Source of the DNA: Aurifilum marmelostoma
Lineage: Eukaryota > Ascomycota > Sordariomycetes > Diaporthales > Cryphonectriaceae
Assembly (NCBI GenBank): GCA_027559495.1
Contig: JAMXSV010000004.1
Span: forward strand, 2,655,001 to 2,719,000
Direction: 5' to 3'
Length of the DNA: 64,000 nt
Positions 1 to 13,500 of this stretch are shown here, one piece after another. The first letter of the stretch is position 1. Every line of letters starts with the position of its first letter. The position numbers and the translations under genes were made by a program. The notes beneath the pieces are model-generated. The model was not told the origin of the DNA. It ran no database searches and saw only the letters and a list, made by a program, of their open reading frames with translations.

Positions 1-1085
1 GGTGTCTGTTTGTGGGGGCACTTGGGTTTTTGGGGGCTGCCAAAGGATGTAGTGTGAATTGGAAGATGTTGGCTGTGTTCTGAGGGGGTTTTGGAATGGA
101 GCTGTTCATCTGTGGATGTGTCGTGAGTAATTATCCCATGTGCAAGGACAGAGGATACAGTAGGGTTGACACCGTACTGCAGCTGCTTGTAATCATATGA
201 TTATTGTGTAGGACGGGAAGTCAAATGACTTACTATCTGTATTTTTATTGGACATGGTTATTTGACAGGTGGTTATAAATATATGTCTATAGAATGTATG
301 AGCTGGTCACACTGTAAATCATTCCTCTGTCCTTTTCTTGTTATAATCACACAAAAGAACCACAAGAACATCAAGTCAATCACCATTCAAATATTTACTT
401 CCAACAATGGTCCCTCCACCTGCCTCCCAAATCACCCTGATCTCACTCTTGAATTATTTTTAATTATATTTTCACAATAAAGTTTCGACGCCAATGTGAC
501 TTGCACTCAACCTGTCCCTCTGCCTTTCTGTTCTTGACTTCCTCTGCTATTTTGATATCAAGCAATGAAAAAGTTTCAATCTCAATATGGCCTCTGATGG
601 ACCTGTTGGTATACAGAATCACACCGCAGACATCATCACCGGGTGAGCATCGAACCTGGAAAACATCAAAAGTTTCACAACGTGGCCTGCTTTTAGTGAG
701 CTATTCTGACCCAATCCCTTTAGAAAATTGATCTTGGGTGGGCGGTGGGCACAAGACTTGTAAAAAGAGGCTACAATGAGCTCTTCCAATATGGCCCCTG
801 ATTATAACATTGCACCCATTGAGAAGAAAAGAAAAGAGAGAGCAAGAAAAAAAAGAAAAAACCATGACGCCCCAGCCTTGCATCCCATGCGTGCAGGTAT
901 AATCAAACAACTCCACTGAATCAAAGTCTCAAAGAACTACTACCAAAGGAAAAAAAGTCTTCTTCTTCTTCTTCTTCTTCTACAGTCTGTTGCTTTTTTT
1001 CTCCTCCCTTCACACACGAAAGTGATCCATTCTTCACCGGGGCGTGGTCCTCCGATCACCGTCCCCCCCCCCCCCCCGGGGCTCC
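1..1085. other. Intergenic, left edge to PKS stop
   Basis: No convincing gene. Short open frames here lack codon bias and recognisable motifs. It holds a TTC trinucleotide run at about 958-981 and a 15-nt poly-C tract at 1063-1077, which ends nine bases before the PKS stop codon and would lie in the PKS 3' UTR. Confidence 0.6.
1063..1077. repeat. Poly-C tract (15 nt)
   Basis: Uninterrupted run of C on the + strand directly downstream of the PKS stop codon (poly-G in the PKS mRNA sense). Its true length is doubtful given the homopolymer problems elsewhere in the window. Confidence 0.9.
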
Positions 1086-4000
1086 TCACGACCCCCATCC
1101 TCCCTTCTCGGCGATGCTCCTGGCGAGCTCCACGATGCTCGCGGCCCCGATGACCTCCATGTCCGTGATCTTGACGCCCACGTTCTTGAAGACCCAGCTG
1201 CGGAAGCTGGAGGTGACGAGCGAGTCCACCCCGTACGCCGTCAGGCTCTTGTCGGCGTCCATGTCGGGCGGGGACATGCCGAGGGACGCAGACAGGTAGC
1301 CGACGCAGCCGCGCAGCACGGCGTCCACGGCGTCGTCGGGGCCGTCGGCGTGGCGGAGGGCCAGGGCCAGGGCGCGCCCGCTGTTCTGGGACGACTGCGA
1401 GGACGTGGCGGCGGCGGCGGAGGAGGTGCCGGGGCTGGGCGAGGTGCCGCGGCTGTCCGAGGGCGCCGCGTGGGGCTGGTCGATGCGGTCGAGAAGCTCA
1501 AACAGCCTCGTCTCGGCCCAGTACGGGTCCGAGACCTCGTTCTGCAGGATGAGGCCGCCCGTGCCGACGCCCGTGACCACCTGCGGCGGCAGCGAGACGG
1601 GCCCGCACCCGCCGCCGCACATGGCCCGCTCGACGAGCAGGAGGTAGTCCTCGAGCAGCACCATGAAGAAGCCCGTGGCCTTGAGCTTGGCGCACGTGGC
1701 CGAGTCGTCCTCGAGCATCCCCGCGCCCACCACGGGGCCCAGGTCGATCGAGACCGAGTGCAATCCCCGCGAGGACCGGTACCAGGCCAGCGCGTCCTGG
1801 TAGCAGTTGCCCGCGGCGTAGTTGGCCTGGCCGCGGTTGCCGATGACGCCCGAGGCGGAGGACAGGAAGATGCAGAAGTCCATGTCCCGCGGGAGCACCT
1901 TGTGCAGGTTCCACGAGCCCGCCATCTTGGGCCTGGTCGCGGCTGTCCACTCGTCGTAGGTCATGGTCGCCCACAGGGCGTCGGCGATGACCGCCGCGCA
2001 CTGCATGGCGCCCTTGACCGGCGGCATCTCGGCGCTGGCGAGGGTCCGCCTGAGGGCGTCTTCGTCGCAGATGTCCACGGGGAGGGCCTTGACGACCACG
2101 CCGCGCTGCGCCAGCGACTGCAGGAAGTCGGCGTCCCTGGCGTCCCTGACACCAGACCGTGACAGGAACAGGAGGTGGCGAGCTCCGCGGCACACCATCA
2201 TCTCGGCCGCCGCCTTGCCCAGACCGCCCAGGCCGCCGACGAGGATGTAGGTCGCGCCGGGATCCAGAGACACCGGCTTGAGGGGGTTGATGCCCAGCCG
2301 GATGACAGAGTTGTCCGTGAACGTGACGGTGTTGAGGTGGCGGCCGGGCGCGGTCGACATGTTCCGCCAGAGGTTGTCCAGGTGCTCGACGCGCTCCTCG
2401 AGCACGAGGCTGTCGGGACACCTTCCGAGGCGGCCGGAGAGCTGCAGCTCGAGCACCTCGGCCCACGCCCTGGCAGAGACCCTGGGGCGCTTCTCCATCA
2501 TCGCAAAGAGGTCGAACTTGTGGAACGAGATGTTGGCGTGCTGAGGGATGACGGCCGTAGCTGACGTGGTCGCGTTGGTGTTGACAATCAGGAAGAGGTG
2601 GCCATTCGCGGCGACGCACTGCGAGCTCAGCTCGAGGTGGTTGGGGGACGGCGAGAAGAACAGGTCGACGCCAGCTCCGCCGGTGAGGCGCATGACCTCG
2701 TCGGGGAAGCGGTCGTGGGTCGTGTCGACAATGCAGTCCACAGGAATGCCGTAGTTGGCGTGGATAAAGTCTCTCTCCTCGGCCTTGCGTATGCCGGCCA
2801 GGATATTCGCCCCGAGAGCCGTGGATAGACGAAGGACTGCGTCGCCGTACGGGCCGCAGGCACGGTCGACAAACACCGTGTCCCCTGCGGAGATGCATCC
2901 GACCTTGTCGAGCCCGTAGTAGGCAGTGACCAGGGCGGCCGGGCTCATCCCCCAGATGGACGACCGGTCCTGCAGCTGGTGAACGAAGCTGCGGTCCAGG
3001 ACGACGGAGGTCTTGATGGTGTTCCGCGCCAGAGCGGCGACAAGACTGCCGACGGGCAGACCAGTGACGCCGGCTCCCGTCTCCGTCACCGTGCCGACCA
3101 CGTCAGCACCCAGAACGCTCTCGCTGCTCCTGCCCGAGATGGTCTCGAGGTCGATCGGGAACAAGTGGGTGCTCTCGACGGCGATGCGGACCTCGTTGGC
3201 GCCCAGGGCCCGCTGGACCGACTCGTCGGGCACAAAATACGTGCTCTTGATGTTGGTGACGTGGCCCACTTTGACCTCGACAGGCCCCTCCATCTTCTCC
3301 AAGGGCAGGCTCTGGATCTGGACCGCCTCGTCGCCTCCCTTCTCGATGACATCGTTCACCACTTCCAGGGGACTCAGGCGAGCACCATAAAGCTTGCGAT
3401 CACGCAGGGAGTATTCAATCTCGGGGATGCCGTCCAATTTGGGCTTGACAAAGGAAGCGTGGAAGACGGATGTGATGGCAGAGGCCGACAGGGCAGCGTC
3501 GCCCTGGCTCTGAACGGTACCGAGATCCAGGGTGACGATGTGTCTGGACGAGTCCTCGGAGCGGATGGTCCTGGCCAGGCCGTGGAAAGGCGCCTTGGCA
3601 GGCTCCACGACCGCATTCTGGGCGCCTGTCGTGACCCAGAGCAGGCCGCTCGTAGTCATGAGGAGCTTCTTCAGCAAGAGAAACGTCTGGGGCTGCAGGT
3701 CGAACAGCAGGGCCTGGTCCACCTCGACGAGGGAGACGCAGAGCTGGTGCATGTGCTGCTCGGACAGCTGCGAGAGACGAACAGGCTCAAACTCTGGCAG
3801 CGCGAGATGACGGAGCACAAGGGCCAGTGCCGACGAGAGCTCGCCGTCTGGGAGCAACAGGACGGCACGTTGCTTCCCCTCGTTGTCGGCGGCGACAGCG
3901 GCGGCGCCGTTGGGCTGCGAGGGCACAACAGGCCCCAGCTCGTGCCAGACCATCTTGCTGCAGAGGTTCCGGTTGCTAGGCAGGAAACTCGAGGCGTCAG

Positions 4001-7000
4001 AGGCGATCTTGGCAAAGTGCATGCCCTTGACCGCGACCATGGGCCTGCTGCCGCTGAACGTGGCATCAGACATGACAATGTCGGCCTGTGCCTCCCTGTA
4101 GCCCTTGAGCTGGGCCGTCGCGTAGCCGTGGAACTCTGCGCCGGCGCCGCGGAGCATGCGCGGGGAGAAGGTGATCTGGCGGATATAAGAGGGCACCATG
4201 GTGGTGGTATCGCCAACGGCAAAGACGGTCTGGAACATGGTGTCGAGGGTCGCCGGGTGGATGAGGTGGTCGTACTCAAACTGCGCAGGCATCCTGGACT
4301 TTGTATCCGGAATGCGCACAACACTGGTGCAGGCACCCTGGCTCTTGGAGAGGGCCACAATGTTCTGGAACAGGGGGCCATAGTTCAGGCCGATGCCGTC
4401 CAGGCGCTCGTAGAGCTGCCGAGGGTTGATGGCCTGGGTGCACCCGGCGCTCAGCCGCTGGTAGGCACCGCGGTGGTCCTCGCCCTGCTGAGGTGTGTCC
4501 CGGTCGTCCGGCAGCACGTCGGTCGCCTTGCCGCTGTAGAAGATGGTGAAGACGCCGTCTGCGTTCTCCTGCCAGTGGCCGTGCTCTGTTCTCGTCATTA
4601 TCGAGAAGGAGTAGACAGCCGAGCAGTGCGTCGCGTCAGGCGAGGGAGACTTGACCCTCTTGGTGTTGAGGCTGTGCTCCAGGCCGTGGGGTCCCGCTGG
4701 GATGATGACGGGCTTGATGATGTTGAAGTTGGAGATCTGGTACGCGTCCACCAGGAGCGAAGGGTCGCTGCACTGCCTTGCAGCCTCCAGAGCCATGATC
4801 ACAAGACCAGAGGCCGGATAGATGGTCGTCTTCTGGACTTGGTGGTCGGTCAACCAGGGGTTCTCTTCCAGCCGGAAGAAGCCACGCCATCGAGGGTCCT
4901 GTGGCGTCGACTCAGCAATCGGCGCGCCGATCAGGTCCTCGCGGCCATGCTTGCGGAAACGCAGGGCCGTGCCCAGGTGTGACTCAAACCAGTACGTCTT
5001 GGAGTGGTTGAAGGGGTAAGGGGGCAGCCCCACGAGAAGCTGCGGCAGGAAGCCCTCCTTGCTCTTCCAGACCCAGGACAGCTCTGCAGGGACACCTCGT
5101 GACCAGATCTCGCCCAGGGCCTCCAGCATCGTGACGGAGGCCTGGTGGTGGTACTTCAGCAGGGGAATGCAGCAGAGGTCCTTGCTCTTCTTGGGGTCGA
5201 CAGCGTTGACAATGTCCCGGACGGGCCGGGTCAGCGTCACGGAGGGGCTGACCTCGATGACGATCCTGGGTCTCACGGCCTTGTACATGGCCGAGAATGC
5301 CTGGTTGAAGAGCACAGGCGAGACGAGGTTGGCAGACCAGTAGCTGGCATCAAGCAGGGCACCGTCTACGACCTCTCCGGTCACTGATGAGAACATCTTG
5401 CAGGCCTCACCGTTCGACAACACAGGGGGGATGTTCTGGAGAGACTGCTTGTACTCTTCCTCGATAAGCCGCATGTGGTGAGAGTGGTAGGCGGTTGTGA
5501 CGGCCAGCATCTTGTGCCTCACATTGTCCCTGGCCAGCATCTGGGCGATCTGCAGGATCTGTTCTTCGTCGCCAGACAGGGTGACGGATACAGGGCTGTT
5601 CTCGCAGGCCACCACAACAGACCCGGGGGTGACGGCACTGACATACTTGTCGTTGGCCTCAGCAGCCGAGAGACCAACGGCTATCATGCGGCCCTTTATG
5701 GCGGGGTGCTGATGCACAATCGAGTTGGCATACTCTCCGCGGCGGAAAGCAATGAGCCACGCATCCTCCCTGGTGAGGTATCCCGCAGCATAAGCAGCTG
5801 CGATCTCTCCAGACGAGTGGCCAACCACGGCCTCAGGACAGACCCTGGAGGCCCTCAGCAGGTCGACGAGGGCAACCTGGACGACCGTGGTGGCCGGCTG
5901 GGCAAACTTGGGCTCGTGGATGCGGCTCAGGCTGGGGTCCTCGTGCTGAAGCTCTCTCAGGAGATCGAAGTCGCTACCGACGATTTTGGACAGATACTTG
6001 GAGGCGCCCACGATGCTGTTGTGGAAGGGCTGGAACTCCATCAGCTCTCGGCCCATGGCGTGCCACTGGGCGCCCTGGCCGCAGAAGACCATGGCAAGCT
6101 TGGGTCTGCCGGCATTGTTGTCGTCGGCAGCAAAGCGCTGCATCTGGAGAGCGGCTCCTCCTGCTGGGTTGCTGAGCCGCGCCGCCAATTCCTCTGCCGA
6201 CTGAGCGACCACAAAGGTGCGGTACTCGAGGGCAGACCGACGGGACAGGGTGTAGGCGTAGTCGGCCAGGATGCTGGGGTCCTCTGCATGCCTGGTGATG
6301 AAGGGTGCATGACCTTCCATGATCCTGGAGATGCCATCCTTCTCGTGGGACGAGACGAGGAACAGCTGCGTGCCGGCAAAGGTCTTTTGCTTCTTGGTGA
6401 CGACGGCAGCGTTGGCTCCTCCAGACGTGGGCACTGAGCGATGATTGCCAGGCAGGGCTCGCTGGGACAGGTAGCTGCCCGCATCATCGAGGATGATGTG
6501 TGCGTTCGTTCCGCCAAAGCCAAAGCAGTTGACGCTTGCTCGTCGGAGACCATCCTTGGGCCAGGATGTGAGTTGAGTAGGGACCTAATTTCAAGACAAA
6601 AGAAGAGACAAGGAGAAACACCAAGAGGTCAGCACTCGTATGCATTACATAGAAATGGGATCAGAGACAATCTCAACATCACCGTCACCTCGCTGCTTAC
6701 CTTTACCTTCCACTCCTCAAAGTGGATGTCCGGGTTGCCGATGGACGGGTCAAAGTAGAGGTTCTTGGGGATCTTGCCCCTCTCCAGGGCCATGATGGCC
6801 TTGATCAGCCCAGCCACGCCTGCTGCGCCCTCCAGATGACCCACGTTGGGCTTGATGGACCCGACGTAGATGGGATCGTCGGCATCACGGCCGCCGCAGA
6901 AGGCCCTGGAGATGGCCAGTGTCTCCTTGGGATCGCCTGCTGGTGTGCCTGTGCCGTGGCACTCGACGAATGCGGTCTGGTCGACGGCGAGACCGGCCTC

Positions 7001-8116
7001 CTTGTAGACGGCCCTGATGTTGGACAGCTGTGCGGCTGCGCTGGGCATGGTGATGCCAGGTGTCCTGCCGTCCTGGTTGACCCTCGAGCCGCGGACGACG
7101 GCGCGGATGGTGTCGTTGTCCCTCAGGGCGTCGTCGAGGCGCTTCAGGACCACCACGCCCACGCCCTCGCCGCGGCCGTAGCCCTCGGCCTTGTTGGTGA
7201 AGGTGTAACACCTGCCGTCCTTGCCGAGGAAGTTCAGCGCCGTCATGGGCATCATGGTGGCCGGGGTGAGGATCATACCGACGCCAGCCGCGATGGCGAG
7301 GTCGGCCCGTCCCGTCCGCAGGTCCTGGCAGCCGTTGTGCACGCCCACGAGGCTGGCGCTGCAGCCCGTGTCGACGGTCTGGCTGGGGCCGCGGAGGTTG
7401 AACTGGTACGAGATGCGGTTGGCGAGGATGGCGTTGCCTGTGCCTGTGGCTGCATATTGCGGTGCCCAGTCTGAGTCACGGAGGACAACTTGTTCGTAGT
7501 CTGCAAGAAGAGTGTGAAGGGGGAGTTTGGGTGTTTTGATTAGCCATCACTGTGCTTGTATTCATTACTTGGGTTTCGCTGTCTGCGCCGCGACGCGCAG
7601 GAAGCCATAATCATCATCACATACCTTTGACGAACGTGCCGACGTTGACTGAAGTCTCTGAAAGATCAAGCGACTCTTTGGAGTATCCAGCTATATATTT
7701 CACAGGTCTGATCAGCATCTGTTCCGCTCCATAAAGAGAGAAAACAGATCAACAATGCGTCAATGAAACTCACCATTCTCCAGAGCCTGGTACGTGACCT
7801 CTAGCAGGAGGCGCTGCTGAGGGTCGATGGCCTGTGCCTCGGTCTGCGAGATGTTGAAGAAGGCTGCATCAAAGGCCTTGATGTCGCCCTTGAGGAAGTG
7901 TGCGCCTCTGAAGCCGATGGAGCCCTGTCTGCTGCCGCTGGGGTGGTAGAAGCCGTCAATGTTGACGCGGTCGGCTGGGAACTCGGACCAGGCGCTGTCG
8001 CCCTTCTGCAGCATCTCGAAGAGGGACTCGACATCCTCGCCATCACCAGGAAAACGACAGGCCATGCCCACCACGGCGATGGGCATGACCATGTCTGGAT
8101 CAGGATCAGGATCCAT
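1086..8116 (-). CDS. Highly reducing iterative type I polyketide synthase (KS-AT-DH-ER-KR-ACP)
   Basis: Four exons (8116-7774, 7690-7625, 7500-6701, 6584-1086) join in phase to 2235 aa. The chosen start is the first in-frame ATG, 10 codons before the KS motif MPIAVVGMACRFPG. Domains in order: KS (about 10-420; Cys183 in DTGCSAS, His in ECHGTGT and NVGHLEGA); AT (from about 566; Ser660 in GHSSGE); DH (about 950-1250; His984, Asp1184); ER-like (about 1490-1830); KR (GGLGGLG at 1853, Tyr1992 in NYAAGN); ACP (Ser2191 in GVDSL). About 240 residues separate DH and ER, with no methyltransferase motif. Oddities: the ER cofactor loop reads GPYG instead of GGVG and the usual NSL(A)G element is FSPSPNH, so the ER is probably inactive; the DH HxxxGxxxxP motif has Lys for Gly. 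No release domain follows the ACP, as is normal for this class. Product unknown. The nearest transporter gene starts 6.5 kb away. Confidence 0.95.
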
Positions 8117-9166
8117 CGTGGACTGGATGAGCAGGTTCCAGTCCTTCAACGACGACGACGACAGAGGTAGTGGGATGGAAGGCGGTCAATGGAGAAGATG
8201 TCTGGAGTGAAAGATGGAAGGGTGAGAAAGAAGGGTATGGGAGGAGATGTGTGTATGCTGTGACCCAAGAGATCCAACATGGGTGTGGGTTTTGCAAAAC
8301 GGGGTTGGGTCAAAGTTGGGTGCAACAACAGAAAAAAGAAAAAGAAAAGAAAAGGCCCAGCACTGGGCTGGCGTGATTTTAAGTAATGGAAAGGATCTGG
8401 GACTTTTGTGAGCACGTGGATTTGTCGCCCAAGAGTGAAGTTGATATCCCAATTCACCTGAAAAGCCCACAAGCAGACCAATATCGATAGGCAACAATCC
8501 ACTGGGCTTGACTTTGGTGGGTGGGATGTTATTTGTGAATGCCCAAGACTCTCTGGCCCCACAAGTCCAGTCAAGCAGCAGATGTTTTACCCCGCCAACA
8601 ATAGCAGTGTCTGTGGGCTGGCAACAGAGTGAGTGACCCTAGGTGACTCTGGATCGAGGCTTGGGTCTGGTGGTGGGAATCTCCCCAGAGTTATAAGTAA
8701 AGGTCAGACCTTTATAATTAACCCTGCCAGAGATGACTTGGGAGGGGGGCTGCCCTATATCCATATGAACCCTCTGGCATTGTCCACTGAGGATAAAAAA
8801 AATGAGCCCAGCTTTCAAGTAGGCTAGGTAGACACGATGGGGTTCCAGACCCCCAAAGACTGAATCGTTGGTGTTGCCGGGACCTGCGGGATCTAAACCC
8901 ACGATCCTCCCCCCCTCCTCCGGTTGGCCAGGATTGATAACTAGTCTCCCCTCCCTCAGATGCATCTCTCAGCCAGGGTACAAAAAAAGATGACGGCCAT
9001 GACGATCTCGGGATAAGCTCTAGGCCGAGATGGGCCAGATAGATCGATCCAAGTATGGTACGGCCAATAATTACTGGCCAGCGCCATTAAGCGAGAAGAG
9101 TGATGATGGGGAAGACTGCCTGATCGTCTGCGGAGCTCCCTGCTCCTTTTGGAGAGACAGACAGAC

Positions 9167-9170
<4 letters not shown>

Positions 9171-9213
<43 letters not shown>
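9171..9213. repeat. GA microsatellite
   Basis: About 21 perfect GA units, preceded by a short GACA run (9159-9170). Confidence 0.95.
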
Positions 9214-9216
<3 letters not shown>

Positions 9217-9382
9217 TCCATTGAGTGATATTTGACAAGAGACTTGCAACATTTCCCAAGAGACTAAAGACTTGGCTTCCATAATAAAATGCAGGTAGCC
9301 ACATGTATTCATGAAAAGAGACGTTCCAATATTGAGGCAATTTTACCCAGCAAAAGATACAGTTGAGTTGCAGCTGGAAAGG

Positions 9383-9409
<27 letters not shown>
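9383..9409. repeat. Poly-A tract (27 nt)
   Basis: Uninterrupted A run on the + strand. No LINE or processed-gene sequence was recognised next to it. Confidence 0.9.
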
Positions 9410-9413
<4 letters not shown>

Positions 9414-10071
9414 CCAAGAAACAGTTTGTGCTGCCAGAAGCCCTGCATTAGAAGCTGAACAACAGTCAGGCCATCAGCATACATCAGGATGAACAAGAGG
9501 AAAGGTGTAATTAGAGTCATAAACATCAGGAGAACAAAGACACAAGCTGGTGACTTGTAAGCCAGCCATGCCTACCTGGGCAGCCCCGGCCAGTAATGGA
9601 AGGAGACCCATAACTCGGCTTGGTAGGGAACAACTTCCTCCTTGTCCACATACACACAACATACAGACAGCAAGCTTCGCTTTTGACCTTCCAGGCCGCC
9701 ACTGCGGAGAAGGAAGGAAGTGGATGTCAACGGCAGCCGCTAGATATTGTCCGTCTGCGGCGAACCTGTTTGGAACGAGGCCGTCTTTCTGGGAAAATCA
9801 CAGCCAATGCAGCCCACGAGCTCATGGTCCCACTGGGCATCTCCCCAATTGAAGCGCTCCTTCAATGTCTAGTCCACGCCGGCGGACACTAGACATCAGC
9901 TGACAGGTGTCAAAAGGGGCCACGATCCACGTTGAAGAGGGGGCCCGATCTTGGTTGCGTGCCAGAGCTAATCACTGTAGCGCGTGGAGAAGCTCCGGGG
10001 GGAGAAGACGGTAGTCTGCGTCCGGTTCAGGGCTGGCCGTCAGGATCTGGGCGGGCTTGGCTCACGATCGG

Positions 10072-10599
10072 TCAGGAAATGGGAAGCCGCTGGGCTTGCG
10101 CACGGCTATACATGACGACGAAGAGATGAGCCGGCCGAGGTTGGGATCTCTCGTCGGTGCCTTGGGGCCTCCTGGCAGAGGGAGCTTCCCCTCCCAAGCC
10201 CACCGAGGAACAATTTTCGAGTCCACTTGGTACAACCTGATCGACCGGCAGGACATCTTCGAGAATCCTGTTCTGGGTCCCGGACTTGTGTAGAATCAGG
10301 CCATTTTTGAAGCACAAGGGAACGTTGGACACCCTCTCAGCCGTCTGGATGTGGATCCCCCCTCGGTCGGTGAGGCTGCCAAGGTCGTCCAACGAGATGT
10401 CTCCGGCCAGGCTAGGACGGGACCTTGCAGGTGACAACAGGGTCCTGCAAGGGACTTTAAGAAGGAGGCGCTCTAGCGGTGACTCCGTTAGACGGATCTG
10501 GCGTGGCGAAAATGGGGTGACATACCTGCGATTGGTAAGGAGAACTCGGGGCCTAAGCCGTGCAGGAAGGTTTATCCCAACAGCGTCGTCGTTTTCCAT
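10072..10599 (-). CDS. Unassigned open frame, 175 aa, doubtful
   Basis: The longest ATG-started frame in the 6.5 kb gap (starts MENDDAVGINLPAR). It has no signal peptide, membrane segment or family motif I recognise, and an unrelated + strand frame overlaps it (10286-10750, no ATG at its first codon). Composition is Arg/Pro/Leu-rich, as expected for chance frames in GC-rich DNA. It could be an orphan gene or noise. Confidence 0.15.
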   Translation of the reverse strand: MENDDAVGINLPARLRPRVLLTNRRYVTPFSPRQIRLTESPLERLLLKVPCRTLLSPARSRPSLAGDISLDDLGSLTDRGGIHIQTAERVSNVPLCFKNGLILHKSGTQNRILEDVLPVDQVVPSGLENCSSVGLGGEAPSARRPQGTDERSQPRPAHLFVVMYSRAQAQRLPIS

Positions 10600-13500
10600 A
10601 GTCCCATCACAGATGCTGGTGGCCTGGTGTACCCGAGAGCATTGCCGTCGGTTCTTGACAGATGCCAATCTCGTTGAGGTGCAAGATCATGCAGCTTTCC
10701 GTCAGCCTCCGCGCCCTCTTAGCACCACAGGGAAAACAATAACAGCATAGATGGACAGGAGGATTGGAAGCATGGCAGCGAGTCAAATACTCCAGAATGT
10801 GAGGAGGAGGAAGATGTTTACAGATCTTTTGACGACTATCGAGAGTGACGAAACGGGTATTAATGAGCTCGCCAGAGCCAGGGGGCATGTTGTGTCACTG
10901 TATCAGTGTCAAACGCGCGTGAGGGAAGGGACTCTAGGGACTTGTCATAGCAAAAATTAATTATGAGAGACGTGGCATGATGTGTTGCATTGTTTCAGCG
11001 TCGAATGTAAAGTTTCCACGGGGGAAGTTGGAACAAGATGGGACAACAGCTGGCTGTCTCGTTGGATGCTAGAACACAGCGAAAAGAACGAGGATGAGAA
11101 GGGAGACCTTGGGTCACAACGAGACTATCATCTAATTAATGCATTGCACACAATTGAGGCGATCTATTCCCATCATTGACGCAACACACAAGTTGGGAAC
11201 TGAACTCCGACTAGACACCCTTAGTCTTCTCAATATCCGGTGGGACGGACTGAGGAGCAGCCTCCTGGTATAGCTAAACACTGAGACGATATTCTCATGC
11301 CGATAAAGAAAAGGAAACAGAGATAGAAGGGAAAACACTTGTTGATAAGTCTAAAGATGATGTGGCTGAGAGGTGTCGTACGTTCGAGGACACCTGATTA
11401 CCATTGAATATAGCACATCCTGCCCATAGTCGAGGTCCTATTTCAGACCGTCAGACTTTCTCCGAGTCATTGGCACGAGGAAGTACACATAATGACTCGA
11501 GATCTCGTCTATCATTGGCTCTCTGTTCAGTAATTAACTCAACATGCCCCTTTCCAAAGTCCAGTTAGTCCATGCCGAGGGTTCCACACAGGCCAAAGTC
11601 CCAGGCGAATGAGTGTTTGCAAGACCCATCAGCCTATAGAATTGCACCATTTGCAATGACCAGTGCAAAATTTCTGACCAGAAAGCCGTAGTCATCCTTA
11701 ATTGCCACTGTGATGGAGAGAGAGAGCAGAGGGAACCACCCTGTTCTCTGCATCGCTCTCAGATGCTACTGTACTTTCAGCTACAAACCTTGTACGACCA
11801 CGGACCGATGTATCGCCGAGGAGAGACAAAGCAACATTTTTTGCAGCATGACAAGTACAATGCCTGGAAGTCCCAGGCCAATTAATTACTTGGTGCAAAC
11901 TCGAGCCGGCAATCGAGAGTACGTGTGACACGTCTCGGTAGGTTAAGTCAGTGCTCGCCTCCATCATGATGATTTCACCTGTGGGGGCAGGTCATTGTCC
12001 AACCGAGACAGCTTCCAATCCCTCCCGCCGAGCCACAGCAATTGTCTTGTGTGTGTGAGACACACCAGCAGGCTATTTCCTTGGCCCTTCCGTATGGACA
12101 ATCAATCATGTGACCCTGCGAGGTCTCTTCACACCGTCCGTCCTTGTGGTGGGTCGAGGTCAAGAGCATAGTCGTGCGGATGATGATGCCTACTGGCTTC
12201 CTCATTACCTCGGTCGTTGACTCGGAATGGGAAGAGAGGGTCTGAGGCTCGGTCTCACATGGGCCGAGACGCGATGGTGTCCTGGCGAATGAGGGATCAG
12301 TCGAGGTGACCAAATGAATGGAGCATCGACGTTCCTGGTTTGAGTCTGCGAATAACAAGGCTGTTGTAAATCACGGCTGTGCTTTGATGACTGACCACCC
12401 CAGCCTCATGCAGATTAGTTATTGGATGGACAGTAGTATTGTATTGTCGTCAGAAGAGACGGCACGGAACGGGGCATTGCTTCTTGCATACCCGCCACCG
12501 AGTATGTGGTACCACAGATCCAACAGATCCGTAGATCCTGTGCGTCAAAGGGCTCGGCTGCACACACCCAGCCCCAATTGTCTATTAGCCTCGTGTGACC
12601 GATGACTGTCTGACACGCAGGTCACACAACGAAAAGGATGGTTGCACTGGTGACCCCCTTTTTGGCGAGCCAACCTGGTGAGCTGATCCAATGACGAATA
12701 GCACCAACCTGCCCTCGATATAGGACATGCTGGGTTCAATGTTTGTCGTTCGTATTGACTTGGTACAACGAGGGCGAGTATAAGTATTAGAGCAGGGGGA
12801 GGTGGAAACGTACGGCCTTAAGCTCCACATTATGCCTGCAATCTTTTCTCTCTCTCTCTCTTGTTTCTCGTCCGAATCCTGCGGTCTTCGCCTTCTCTGA
12901 CCTGGCAATCAGGTGGGATAAGTCGGAGGAGTTCAGAACACCATGTATGTTTCTGCCTGAGCCTGTCTCAGGACAACCGACGTCGAATACACGCACCCCT
13001 CTCTCCTTTCTCTCATGGGAGGCTGGGAGAATACTGACGAGGCGGTCTCGTTCGCAAGTGCATGTCTTGCTGTGTGTGTCTTGTCTCTGCTTTCCGTCTT
13101 TGCCGTCTGTCGTGCGTTCTTGTTCTTCCGCACATGATGAGGATGCCGCAGGGTGTCCCAATACACGGCGGTGAACATCGCCCCCCAACCTCGGAGGCCA
13201 CGGTGGGAGCGCCAATGGATGCGGGTTTCTTCTTAAAGCATATTCAGCCAGAGTGGCGCATAAATATTGAGACTTACATGTGAAAATCATGGCCTCTTCC
13301 TCTCTTTATATTACCATATAAGAATAGATCCCGGCGGGGGGGGGGGGGCATCGGCAAAGCAAGCGAAGGTGCATTCCTTGGCTTGTCGAACTTGGCTGAC
13401 GGCCCTGCACAGGCCGTTGAGAAGCCACTCATCAGCATGCATTTGCGTCTGCCTCAATGAGACTCGAGTGATTTACAAGGTGGGCGAAGAGGCAAAGTTG

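Noticed and set aside
2979..4982. 667-aa open frame on the + strand opposite the PKS (also 1044-2162)
   Set aside because: Antisense shadow of the GC-rich PKS coding strand; composition is His/Arg/Leu/Gly-rich with no motif.
8885..8975. tRNA-like T arm (GTGGG/CCCGC around TTTAGAT) on the - strand
   Set aside because: The loop does not match TTCRANY and no acceptor stem pairs with it.
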